This document shows, piece by piece, positions 15,829 through 21,336 of a stretch of DNA of 21,336 bases. The translations under genes were made by a program, and so were the position numbers. The DNA comes from Streptomyces sp. NRRL F-2664 (GTDB lineage: Bacteria; Actinomycetota; Actinomycetes; Streptomycetales; Streptomycetaceae). The DNA is taken from positions 1-21,336 of the forward strand of contig NZ_JOFX01000059.1 in NCBI RefSeq assembly GCF_000719345.1, in the 5' to 3' direction. The notes under the pieces are model-generated. The model was not told the origin of the DNA. It saw only the letters and a program-made list of their open reading frames with translations, and made no database searches. Within the stretch, counting starts at the first letter, position 1; every line of letters begins with the position of its first letter.

Positions 15829-16464
15829 TCAGGCCCGGGGGAGTCCGTCACCGACGGTGACGGAAGGGGGTGCTCCCGCTGTCGCTCGCGTCCCGGAAGA
15901 CCACTCGTATCCCGTACCGCTCTGGCGTACCAGGGTGTCGGCGAAGGGGCGTGAAGGATCACTGGAGAAGTGCGCGTGCTCCGCGCGCTCCCAGGCGTCC
16001 CAGAAATCGGACAGTTCACGCCCGTCCCGATCACGGCCCCGCGCCCAGGACCGCGCCCGCGGGGTCTCCATCCACAGCAGCCGGGCCAGGTGCGGGCGCA
16101 GCGCCCGCCGCCCGGCGCCGACCCCCTCCACGAGGAGCACCGGCGCCGGCTCCAACACCCGCTCCGGCCCGAAACGGCGCTCCACCCAGTCGTAAGGAGC
16201 CCAGTGCGCGGCCCGGCCACCGGCGAGGGGCTCCAGTACCTGGGCGCGCAGGCGCCCCTCCCAGCCGAACAGCTCCTCGTGGCTGGCCACGTCGTCCAGG
16301 TGCAGCACCGGAGCCCCGCCCAGCGCCTCGGCGAGCCGCCCCGCGAAGGTGCTCTTCCCGGAGCCGGCGTGCCCGTCGATCCCGACCAGGCGCACCGGAC
16401 CCAGCGAGCACGGCAGGGCGGCCAGCTCCCCGGCGAGTGACTCAAGCGACTGGTGCGGCTCCAC
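15829..16464 (-). CDS. P-loop uridine-kinase-like protein
   Basis: A 211-aa P-loop NTPase of the uridine kinase/phosphoribulokinase-like group. Walker A is GIDGHAGSGKST (residues 28-39), followed by VLHLDDVASHEELFGWEGRL, where the paired Asp residues match the kinase's second acidic motif. VLLVEGVGAGRRAL is the third strand, and SDFWDAWERAEHAHFSSDPS lies in the lid or base-recognition region. The catalytic layout suggests phosphorylation of a small hydroxylated molecule; uridine is a family label, not shown here. The start is a GTG at 16464 without a Shine-Dalgarno but with a -10 box 6 bases upstream, which suggests a leaderless mRNA. The last 20 or so residues (after GYEWSS) are low-complexity and coincide with a hairpin in the DNA. 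Confidence 0.8.
   Translation of the reverse strand: MEPHQSLESLAGELAALPCSLGPVRLVGIDGHAGSGKSTFAGRLAEALGGAPVLHLDDVASHEELFGWEGRLRAQVLEPLAGGRAAHWAPYDWVERRFGPERVLEPAPVLLVEGVGAGRRALRPHLARLLWMETPRARSWARGRDRDGRELSDFWDAWERAEHAHFSSDPSRPFADTLVRQSGTGYEWSSGTRATAGAPPSVTVGDGLPRA
15844..15864 (-). terminator. Hairpin inside the 3' end of the uridine-kinase-like gene
   Basis: TCCGTCACC (15844-15852) and GGTGACGGA (15856-15864) form a perfect 9-bp stem with a GAC loop. It ends 13 bases before the stop codon and encodes part of the PSVTVGDG tail. It may act as an early terminator or mRNA-end stabiliser that has been read into the coding frame. Confidence 0.4.
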
Positions 16465-16470
16465 CCGACC

Positions 16471-16476
16471 AGCGTA
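16471..16476 (-). promoter_or_regulatory. -10 box for leaderless expression of the uridine-kinase-like gene
   Basis: On the minus strand TACGCT (16476-16471) is followed by six bases and then the GTG start at 16464. This is the spacing expected when transcription starts at the first base of the start codon. No Shine-Dalgarno and no good -35 box are visible, both common for leaderless streptomycete genes. Confidence 0.5.
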
Positions 16477-16574
16477 GACAAGCCCGACACGACCCGCGGC
16501 TTGGGCCCCCGGCCGCCGGGAACCTGGAAGGGTGACACCACCGAAGCGCCGACCCGTCCCGGGGGGACCACGCG

Positions 16575-17942
16575 ATGACCACACCCACGCCACGCAGGGC
16601 CGTACTCGTCGCCGCGCTCGCGGTCGCCACCGCCGCCACCGCCGCATCCGTCCCGGTCGGCGGCAACCGGGCGGCCGCCGCACCGGCCCCGCGCGCGCAG
16701 GGCCGTACCGTCGACAACCGCTTCTGGTTCTCCCACGGCCACTGGCGGGCCGGCACCCACCAGGGCACCACCGCCGTCGCCGGTGTCCGTCCCGGCCTGG
16801 AGATCGCCGCAGCGGTCGGCCGCACCGAGTACGCCGATCCGCACACGGGGCGCAGCAGCACCTGGGAGTACGCCACCTGGACCTCCCCGGTGCACCGCTC
16901 GTCGGTGCCCGCGACCGAGGCTGTCGCCTCGTGGAACGCACGCACCCCGGCCGGCACCTGGATCCAGATCGAGCTGCGCGCCACCTACACGGACGGCGCC
17001 ACCACCCCCTGGTACGTGATGGGGCGGTGGGCCTCCGGCGACGCCGACATCCGCCGCACCTCCCTGGACGGCCAGGGCGACGGCCGGTCCGCCGTCCTGA
17101 CCGACACCCTGGCCCTCGACGCGCCGGCCGCGGCCGGCGGCCTGCGGATCGCCGGCTGGCAGCTGCGCCTGACCCTCCACCGCCGGCCGGGCGCCGGGAC
17201 CGGCCCGACGGTGTGGCTCGCCGGCGCGATGGCGTCCGACGTCCCCGACCGGTTCACCGTCCCCGCCTCCCGTCCCTCCGGCACCGCCCACGAGTTGCAG
17301 GTCCCGCGCTACTCGCAGCAGATCCACATCGGGCGCTACCCCGAATACGACAACGGCGGCGAGGCGTGGTGCAGCCCGACCTCCTCCCAGATGGTCATCG
17401 AACACTTCGGCCGCACCGCCGACCCCGCCGCGCTGGCGTGGGTGGACCCCACGTACTCCGACCCCCAGGTCTGCCATGCCGCCCGCTCCACCTACGACGC
17501 CGCCTACCGGGGCTGCGGCAACTGGTCCTTCAATGCCGCCTACGCCGCCACCTACAGCGGCCTCGCCGGAGTCGTCACCCGCCTCGCCTCGCTGACCGAC
17601 CTGGAGGCCCTCGTCCGGGCCGGCTTCCCCGTCATCGCCTCCACGTCCTTCCGCGCAGAGGAGCTGACGGGCGCCGGCTACGGCACCGCCGGCCACCTCA
17701 TGACCGTCGTCGGCTTCACCGCCGCCGGGGACGTGGTCCTCAACGACCCCCACGCGCCAAACAACCCCTCCGTCCGCCGGGTCTACCGGCGCGCCGAGTG
17801 GGAGAACGTCTGGCTGCGTACGAAGAGGTACGACGCAAACGGCAAGGTCAGAGGCGGTACGGGCGGTGTCTGCTACCTCTACGCCCCCGCCCTTCCGACC
17901 CCGGCGCAGATCAGCGCCCTGCGGCTGGTGGGTGTGCTGTGA
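16575..17942 (+). CDS. Secreted C39-like cysteine peptidase
   Basis: A 455-aa exported protein. Residues 1-36 form a signal peptide (RR, long Ala/Val core, cleavage near AAA-AP). Residues about 45-225 form a beta-rich domain (FWFSHGHWRAG, WEYATWTSPVHRSSV, WIQIELRATYTDG) of unknown role. The C-terminal papain-like domain (about 235-455) resembles the peptidase C39 family found in many actinobacterial secreted proteins. The probable catalytic residues are C266 in GGEAWCSPTSSQM, H374 in TAGHLMTVVGF and D391 in VVLNDPHAP. C300 and C314 could form a disulphide. No ABC transporter or bacteriocin precursor is nearby, so it is not a lantibiotic leader peptidase; its target is unknown. The ATG has GGGGGGA at 16561-16567. 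It diverges from the kinase-like gene. Confidence 0.87.
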   Translation: MTTPTPRRAVLVAALAVATAATAASVPVGGNRAAAAPAPRAQGRTVDNRFWFSHGHWRAGTHQGTTAVAGVRPGLEIAAAVGRTEYADPHTGRSSTWEYATWTSPVHRSSVPATEAVASWNARTPAGTWIQIELRATYTDGATTPWYVMGRWASGDADIRRTSLDGQGDGRSAVLTDTLALDAPAAAGGLRIAGWQLRLTLHRRPGAGTGPTVWLAGAMASDVPDRFTVPASRPSGTAHELQVPRYSQQIHIGRYPEYDNGGEAWCSPTSSQMVIEHFGRTADPAALAWVDPTYSDPQVCHAARSTYDAAYRGCGNWSFNAAYAATYSGLAGVVTRLASLTDLEALVRAGFPVIASTSFRAEELTGAGYGTAGHLMTVVGFTAAGDVVLNDPHAPNNPSVRRVYRRAEWENVWLRTKRYDANGKVRGGTGGVCYLYAPALPTPAQISALRLVGVL

Positions 17943-18049
17943 GGGGGACCCGAAAATTGCCCGTTGACCCGACGGCCCGGATAAGCGGAACATAATGGGG
18001 TAAATGGCACATAAAGGCTGTACAGGCTTCTCATAGGAGGCGGCCGGCC
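17943..18049 (+). promoter_or_regulatory. AT-richer promoter region of the SPW-repeat gene
   Basis: This stretch is clearly richer in A/T than its surroundings. GGATA (17979-17983), 14 bases, then GGGTAA (17998-18003) resembles the sigma-B-type stress promoter of Streptomyces (GNNTN, 14-16 bases, GGGTAY) except for the final base. A TTGACC at 17964-17969 lacks a -10 box at normal spacing, and CATAAT (17991-17996) lacks a -35. AGGAGG (18035-18040) is the ribosome-binding site. Promoter class is inferred. Confidence 0.4.
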
Positions 18050-18484
18050 ATGACCACCCACCCCAGCATCGAACACCACCCCGACCTCGCCGAGATGCGC
18101 ACCCGGTTCGAGCGGGTCACCAGTACCCCCCGCGCACAGGCCGTCGAGGCGCTGGCGCTGATCACCGGCCTGTATCTGGCCGCCTCGCCGTGGATCGCGG
18201 GATTCAGCGTCCTGACCCCGCTGGCGATCAACAATCTCATCGTCGGCCTGGCCTTCTGCCTGTGCATGGGCGGTCTGGGATCCGCCTACGAGCGCACCCA
18301 CGCCATGGCGTGGACGGCGGTCGTCCTCGGCGCATGGACGATCATCGCCCCCTGGGCCATCGCCGGTGAGATGGACGTGACGCGCTCGGTGGTCAGCAAC
18401 GTGATCACCGGATGCATCGCCCTCTGCCTCGGCCTGGCCATGGCGGCCATGGCGGGCGGCCGCAAGCGCGACACCCGCGCCTGA
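18050..18484 (+). CDS. SPW-repeat membrane protein
   Basis: A 144-aa integral membrane protein with a polar N-terminus (about 1-32, HHPDLAEMRTRFERVTSTPR) and four hydrophobic segments arranged as two repeats. Each repeat carries the Pro-Trp signature of the SPW family: AASPWIAGFS (44-53) and IIAPWAIAGE (97-106). The protein ends in a short basic tail (GGRKRDTRA). SPW proteins are widespread in actinobacteria, but their function is not established. The ATG has a perfect AGGAGG nine bases upstream. A strong terminator follows, so it is probably a single-gene transcript, possibly stress-induced judging from its promoter. Confidence 0.9.
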   Translation: MTTHPSIEHHPDLAEMRTRFERVTSTPRAQAVEALALITGLYLAASPWIAGFSVLTPLAINNLIVGLAFCLCMGGLGSAYERTHAMAWTAVVLGAWTIIAPWAIAGEMDVTRSVVSNVITGCIALCLGLAMAAMAGGRKRDTRA

Positions 18485-18491
18485 CTCCGAA

Positions 18492-18561
18492 GGCGGCCGG
18501 GCGAACCGGCCGCCGGGCCCCGACCGCACCGCGCACCCGCCGGAGCGGTCGGGGCCCGGCG
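18492..18561 (+). terminator. Tandem overlapping stem-loops, terminator of the SPW gene
   Basis: The first hairpin is GGCGGCCGG/CCGGCCGCC with a 5-base loop (18492-18514). The second is a 17-bp perfect stem, CGCCGGGCCCCGACCGC (18511-18527) with its complement at 18545-18561 and a 17-base loop. They share four bases, so they are mutually exclusive in full length. Together they make a very stable transcript end. Confidence 0.85.
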
Positions 18562-18629
18562 CGTGACGTGCGCCACCAATGACCCGCGTCTCTACCGCGA
18601 AAGCCGCGAACGCTGGCACATTGGACACC

Positions 18630-18788
18630 ATGACTGCCGACACCGCCGCTCCCAGCGCATCCGCACCCGCCGTGAACCTCGTCCGCACCGGAGGCCCCAA
18701 GGAGGACTCCGCCTGGCTGGAGCACGTCCTCGGCTGGACCCTCGTGGTCGTCGTCGCCATGTTCGTCACCCAGGTCGGCTGGCTCTGA
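18630..18788 (+). CDS. SCO1431-family small membrane protein
   Basis: A 52-aa protein with a disordered Ala/Ser/Pro-rich N-terminus (about 1-20), a conserved-looking RTGGPKEDSAWLEHVLGW stretch (19-36) and one C-terminal transmembrane helix (TLVVVVAMFVTQVGWL). I recognise it as the SCO1431 family, small streptomycete membrane peptides of unknown function. The ATG at 18630 is preferred to the in-frame ATG at 18579, whose extra 17 residues look non-coding; the ribosome-binding site is weak (TTGGAC). A small hairpin GGCGCC/GGCGCC at 18796-18810 follows. The single helix and conserved polar segment suggest a binding partner in the membrane, but none is evident. Confidence 0.82.
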   Translation: MTADTAAPSASAPAVNLVRTGGPKEDSAWLEHVLGWTLVVVVAMFVTQVGWL

Positions 18789-18897
18789 CCGCCCCGGCGC
18801 CCTCGGCGCCCGTCCGGTGGCCGCCCGGCCCCCGGCCCCGCCCGGCCGGTCTGCGATACTTCCGCCATCCTGTGGCAGTTCGAGGCTGGGGCCGGAC

Positions 18898-19587
18898 GTG
18901 AACGACAGTCAGCAGCGCGGCACCACCGGACGTGCACAGGTACGCAGGGCCGAACTCGTCGCCATCGGACGGCGCTTGTTCGCCGACACCCCCTACGACG
19001 CGCTCTCCATGGACGACATCGCCCGCCACGCGGGCGTCGCCAAAGGGCTGATCTACTACTACTTCAAGAGCAAGCGCGGCTACTACCTCGCCATCGTCGA
19101 TGACTCCGTCGCCGCCCTCCTCGCCCGAGCCGGCGGCGACACCGACCTGCCCGGCGCCGCGCGCCTGCGCCGCACCATCGACGGCTACCTCCACTACGCC
19201 GAGCACCACCACGCCGCCTACCGCACCATCGCCACCGGAGGCGTCGGCTGCGACGCCGAGGTGCTCGCCCTGCGCGACGCCGTGCGTGAGGAGATGCTCG
19301 CCGCCGTCGCCGAGGGCGCCTACGGACACCGCGACCTCCCTCCGATCGCCCGCCTCGCCCTCGTGGGCTGGCTCTCCGCCGTCGAAGGGACCACCCTGGA
19401 ATGGATCGGCGGGCCGAGCGCCCCGGACCGGCCCGGACGCGCCCGGCTCGGAGCCCTGCTGGCACGCCAGCTGCGCGCGACCTTGGCGGTGATCGAGGAG
19501 TTCGCCCCGGAGTGTCCGGCACCTCCCCCTTCCGAAGAGCCGTTCGAACCGGCTGATGATCTTGCCCCGGTGACGGGAAGCCCCTGA
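18898..19587 (+). CDS. TetR-family transcriptional regulator
   Basis: A 229-aa regulator. The N-terminal TetR DNA-binding domain spans about 12-65: RAELVAIGRRLFADTPYDAL, SMDDIARHAGVAKGLIYYYF (the helix-turn-helix at 37-56) and KSKRGYYLAIVDD. The remainder (about 70-210) is the all-helical ligand-binding domain, with a charged Pro/Glu-rich C-terminal tail. The GTG at 18898 is chosen because it places the HTH at the usual distance from the N-terminus; upstream residues look non-coding. A GATACT (18855-18860) could be a -10 box. The acyl-CoA dehydrogenase gene lies 146 bases downstream in the same orientation. This suggests, without proof, that it controls itself and fatty acid or acyl-CoA catabolism. 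Confidence 0.92.
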   Translation: MNDSQQRGTTGRAQVRRAELVAIGRRLFADTPYDALSMDDIARHAGVAKGLIYYYFKSKRGYYLAIVDDSVAALLARAGGDTDLPGAARLRRTIDGYLHYAEHHHAAYRTIATGGVGCDAEVLALRDAVREEMLAAVAEGAYGHRDLPPIARLALVGWLSAVEGTTLEWIGGPSAPDRPGRARLGALLARQLRATLAVIEEFAPECPAPPPSEEPFEPADDLAPVTGSP

Positions 19588-19598
19588 TCGGGCATACT
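19570..19598 (+). promoter_or_regulatory. Candidate promoter for the acyl-CoA dehydrogenase
   Basis: GTGACG (19570-19575), 17 bases, then CATACT (19593-19598) gives four of six matches in each hexamer. It overlaps the end of the TetR gene and would leave a leader of about 130 nt. I see no clear palindromic TetR operator over it. Confidence 0.4.
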
Positions 19599-19733
19599 CA
19601 ACCCGCCGCAGCCGCTGAACAGCCTCTTCCGTGACCCGGGAGGGCAGCATCGGCTGTACAGAGCCCGAGACCCGGCGGCGCGTCCCACACCTCGCGCGTC
19701 GCCGCCGTGCCCGAGATGGAGGAGAGCGCCGCC

Positions 19734-20906
19734 ATGACCGACCGCGCCCCGCAGCCGGTGGACCGACAGCTGCCCACCGAGGAGTCCCGCGACCTCCTCG
19801 CCCTCGTACGCGAGATCGCCCAGCGCGAGATCCGCCCCCGGGCCGCCGAGGAGGAGGACGCCGGACGGTTTCCCCGAGAGGTCTTCACCCTGCTCTCCGA
19901 AGCCGGACTGCTCGGCCTGCCGTACCCCGGCGAGTACGGCGGCGGCGAGCAGCCGTACGAGGTCTACCTCCAGGTCCTCGAAGAGCTCGCCGCGGCCCGC
20001 CTGACCGTCGGCCTCGGCGTCAGCGTGCACTCCCTCGCCTGCCACGGCCTCGGCGGCTACGGCACCAAGGAGCAGCAGGCCGCCCACCTGCCCGACATGC
20101 TCGGCGGCGGCCTGCTGGGCGCCTACTGCCTGTCCGAGCCGACCGCCGGCTCCGACGCCGCCTCCCTCACCACCAAGGCCATCCGCGACGGCGACGACTG
20201 GGTCATCACCGGCACCAAGGCCTGGATCACCCACGGCGGCGTCGCCGACTTCTACACCGTCCTCGCCCGCACCGGCGTCGAGGGCCCCAAGGGCATCACC
20301 GCCTTCCTGGTCCCCGGCGACGCGGCCGGCCTGACCGCGGCCGTGCCCGAGAAGAAGATGGGCATGAAGGGCTCGCCCACCGCCCAGCTGCACTTCGACG
20401 GCGTACGCGTACCGGACTCCCGCCGCATCGGCGAGGAAGGGCAGGGCTTCTCCATCGCCCTGGCCGCGCTCGACGCGGGACGCCTGGGCATCGCCGCCTG
20501 CGCCATCGGCGTCGCCCAGGCGGCACTGGACGAGGCGCTCACGTACGCCCTGGACCGCAAGCAGTTCGGACACCCCATCGCGGACTTCCAGGGGCTGCGC
20601 TTCATGCTGGCCGACATGGCCACCAAGATCGAGGCCGGCCGGGCGCTGTACCTCGCGGCGGCGCGGCTGCGGGACGCGGGCAAGCCGTTCTCCCGGCAGG
20701 CGGCCATGGCCAAGCTGTTCTGCACGGACGCGGCGATGGCCGTCACCACGGACGCGGTGCAGATCCTCGGCGGCTACGGCTACACCGCGGACTTCCCCGT
20801 CGAGCGCCTGATGCGCGAGGCGAAGGTGCTCCAGATCGTCGAGGGCACCAACCAGATCCAGCGCATGGTCATCGCCCGCCACCTGGCCGGCCCCGAGACG
20901 CGCTGA
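19734..20906 (+). CDS. Acyl-CoA dehydrogenase family flavoprotein
   Basis: A 390-aa FAD enzyme of the acyl-CoA dehydrogenase family, which oxidises an acyl-CoA to the 2-enoyl-CoA and passes electrons to ETF. The three-domain plan is complete. The N-terminal helical domain covers about 15-125. The beta domain has YCLSEPTAGSDAASL (131-145) and WVITGTKAWITHGG (156-169). The C-terminal domain has YALDRKQFGHPIADFQ (271-286), ILGGYGYTADFPVERLMREAK (344-364) and LQIVEGTNQIQRMVIARHL (366-384). E370 in VEGTNQ is the catalytic base position of short-chain and butyryl-type members. The ATG at 19734 has GGAGGAG (19718-19724); an upstream in-frame GTG at 19707 is less likely. Chain-length preference cannot be told from sequence alone. 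Confidence 0.94.
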   Translation: MTDRAPQPVDRQLPTEESRDLLALVREIAQREIRPRAAEEEDAGRFPREVFTLLSEAGLLGLPYPGEYGGGEQPYEVYLQVLEELAAARLTVGLGVSVHSLACHGLGGYGTKEQQAAHLPDMLGGGLLGAYCLSEPTAGSDAASLTTKAIRDGDDWVITGTKAWITHGGVADFYTVLARTGVEGPKGITAFLVPGDAAGLTAAVPEKKMGMKGSPTAQLHFDGVRVPDSRRIGEEGQGFSIALAALDAGRLGIAACAIGVAQAALDEALTYALDRKQFGHPIADFQGLRFMLADMATKIEAGRALYLAAARLRDAGKPFSRQAAMAKLFCTDAAMAVTTDAVQILGGYGYTADFPVERLMREAKVLQIVEGTNQIQRMVIARHLAGPETR

Positions 20907-20913
20907 CGCGGCC

Positions 20914-20937
20914 CCGGCCCGGTTCCCGGCCCGGTTC
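20914..20937. repeat. Two perfect tandem 12-bp repeats
   Basis: CCGGCCCGGTTC occurs twice back to back just after the acyl-CoA dehydrogenase stop codon. Such short tandem repeats vary in copy number by replication slippage and are common in GC-rich spacers. Confidence 0.75.
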
Positions 20938-20951
20938 CGGTCCCTGTCCTG

Positions 20952-20968
20952 CCGCCCGACCCGGGCGG
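20952..20968. terminator. Short stem-loop between convergent genes
   Basis: CCGCCCG (20952-20958) and CGGGCGG (20962-20968) form a 7-bp stem with a 3-base loop, between the acyl-CoA dehydrogenase stop and the stop of the minus-strand small protein. It can serve both directions. Confidence 0.55.
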
Positions 20969-20969
20969 G

Positions 20970-21218
20970 TCAGTACAACCCGCTGCTCGTGGAGGGCCAG
21001 ACCGGGGAGGACGTGAGCCGGGACCACTCCGGGTCCCGCCGCCCGGGCAGCGTCCGCCCGGCATCGGCCCACCGGGCCAGCAGGTCGCGGTAGATCGGCG
21101 GATCGGGCACCTGCTGCTCACGGAGCGGCTCCCGCTGAAGCGGGCGCTGAACCGATTCTTCGAAGCCCGGCGACATCGGCCGGCGCCTTCGGCCCGTAGA
21201 AGACTGAAGCGTGCTCAT
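20970..21218 (-). CDS. Small hypothetical protein, 82 aa
   Basis: An 82-aa soluble, Arg/Pro-rich protein. I do not recognise a named domain. The N-terminus is basic and probably disordered (SSTGRRRRPMSP). The middle looks folded and gene-like: PPIYRDLLARWADAGRTLPG (44-63), then RRDPEWSRLTSSPVW. The ATG at 21218 is chosen; the ATG at 21176 would give 68 residues. The frame runs open upstream into the sequencing adapter, which translates to MCIRDS, so the upstream part must not be taken as protein. Because the contig ends about 64 bases upstream of the ATG, a longer natural N-terminus cannot be excluded but is unlikely. Confidence 0.6.
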   Translation of the reverse strand: MSTLQSSTGRRRRPMSPGFEESVQRPLQREPLREQQVPDPPIYRDLLARWADAGRTLPGRRDPEWSRLTSSPVWPSTSSGLY

Positions 21219-21282
21219 GCACGGCCAACGCGGAACCGCAGCCACGGGTAATCCCCCGGAAGGTACGCGTATCCGTTCGGGG

Positions 21283-21336
21283 CTGTCTCTTATACACATC
21301 TGACGCTGCCGACGATATGCAGTGTGTAGATCTCGG
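21283..21336. other. Illumina Nextera adapter contamination at contig end
   Basis: The 19-base Tn5 mosaic end CTGTCTCTTATACACATCT (21283-21301) is followed by GACGCTGCCGACGA (21302-21315), the reverse complement of the Nextera read-1 adapter. An 8-base index, TATGCAGT (21316-21323), comes next, then GTGTAGATCTCGG (21324-21336), the start of the reverse complement of the P5 oligonucleotide. The index read in reverse is ACTGCATA, which I recall as Nextera S506. These bases are a library artefact, not bacterial DNA. Confidence 0.98.

Noticed and set aside
16575..17942. Bacteriocin-processing ABC transporter peptidase
   Set aside because: Although C39-like, the protein has a signal peptide and no membrane or ATPase domain, and no precursor peptide or immunity gene is nearby.
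16465..17993. Long minus-strand frames extending the kinase-like gene opposite the C39-like peptidase gene
   Set aside because: The extra sequence is antisense low-complexity translation. The P-loop lies near residue 28 of the GTG-16464 version, as expected for the family.
21283..21336. Transposon end (Tn5-like mosaic end) as a natural mobile element
   Set aside because: The mosaic end is directly joined to Illumina adapter, index and P5 bases, so it is library-derived.

Overview
This is a high-GC actinobacterial chromosome segment, almost certainly from Streptomyces. The third codon positions are strongly G/C, GTG starts and GTGA/ATGA gene overlaps are frequent, and terminators are GC-rich stem-loops without U-tracts. 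The gene set (GH18 chitinase, FMN riboswitch, ribD-ribE-ribM-ribBA-ribH, hisE-hisG, CNNM pair, SCO1431-family peptide) resembles, from memory, the S. coelicolor SCO1430-SCO1444 neighbourhood. The right end is not genomic: the last 54 bases are an Illumina Nextera adapter, so the contig ends at about 21282. I saw no tRNA, rRNA, CRISPR array, prophage or insertion sequence.

Layout. (1) 5-1721, minus strand: an ECF41-type sigma factor with a fused SnoaL-like domain, followed by an atypical SDR oxidoreductase. A candidate ECF41-type promoter lies between them, which is the usual sigma/oxidoreductase module of this family. (2) 1759-4327, minus strand: a secreted multidomain GH18 chitinase with a strong terminator and a promoter carrying the two direct repeats typical of Streptomyces chitinase genes. 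(3) 4489-13463, plus strand: an FMN riboswitch leads a riboflavin operon (deaminase/reductase, riboflavin synthase, PnuC-type transporter RibM, DHBP synthase/GTP cyclohydrolase II, lumazine synthase). It is followed in the same orientation by hisE, hisG, a small PH-domain membrane protein and two overlapping CNNM/CorC-type membrane proteins. The CNNM pair has its own 200-nt structured leader. (4) 13474-15440: a bidirectional terminator, then on the minus strand a TPR plus AAA+ (CbbX/EccA-like) ATPase whose mRNA carries a TTA codon. (5) 15829-17942: a divergent pair, a minus-strand P-loop uridine-kinase-like protein with a probable leaderless promoter and a plus-strand secreted C39-like peptidase. 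(6) 18050-20906, plus strand: an SPW-repeat membrane protein, a strong terminator, a 52-aa SCO1431-family membrane peptide, a TetR regulator and an acyl-CoA dehydrogenase. (7) 20970-21218, minus strand: a small unrecognised protein, then the adapter.

How it works together. The rib genes cover the whole riboflavin pathway from GTP and ribulose-5-phosphate under FMN feedback, and RibM probably imports the vitamin. HisE and HisG belong to early histidine synthesis. Most of the window is core or conserved genus-level content rather than an accessory island. I did not find a clearly new system. The best lead is the untranslated leader of the CNNM pair: a possible 29-codon upstream ORF, a 14-pair hairpin, and a second hairpin that buries the Shine-Dalgarno sequence. 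Next are the sigma-factor module, the alternative pairing of the FMN riboswitch P1 strand with the start of ribD, and the single TTA codon.
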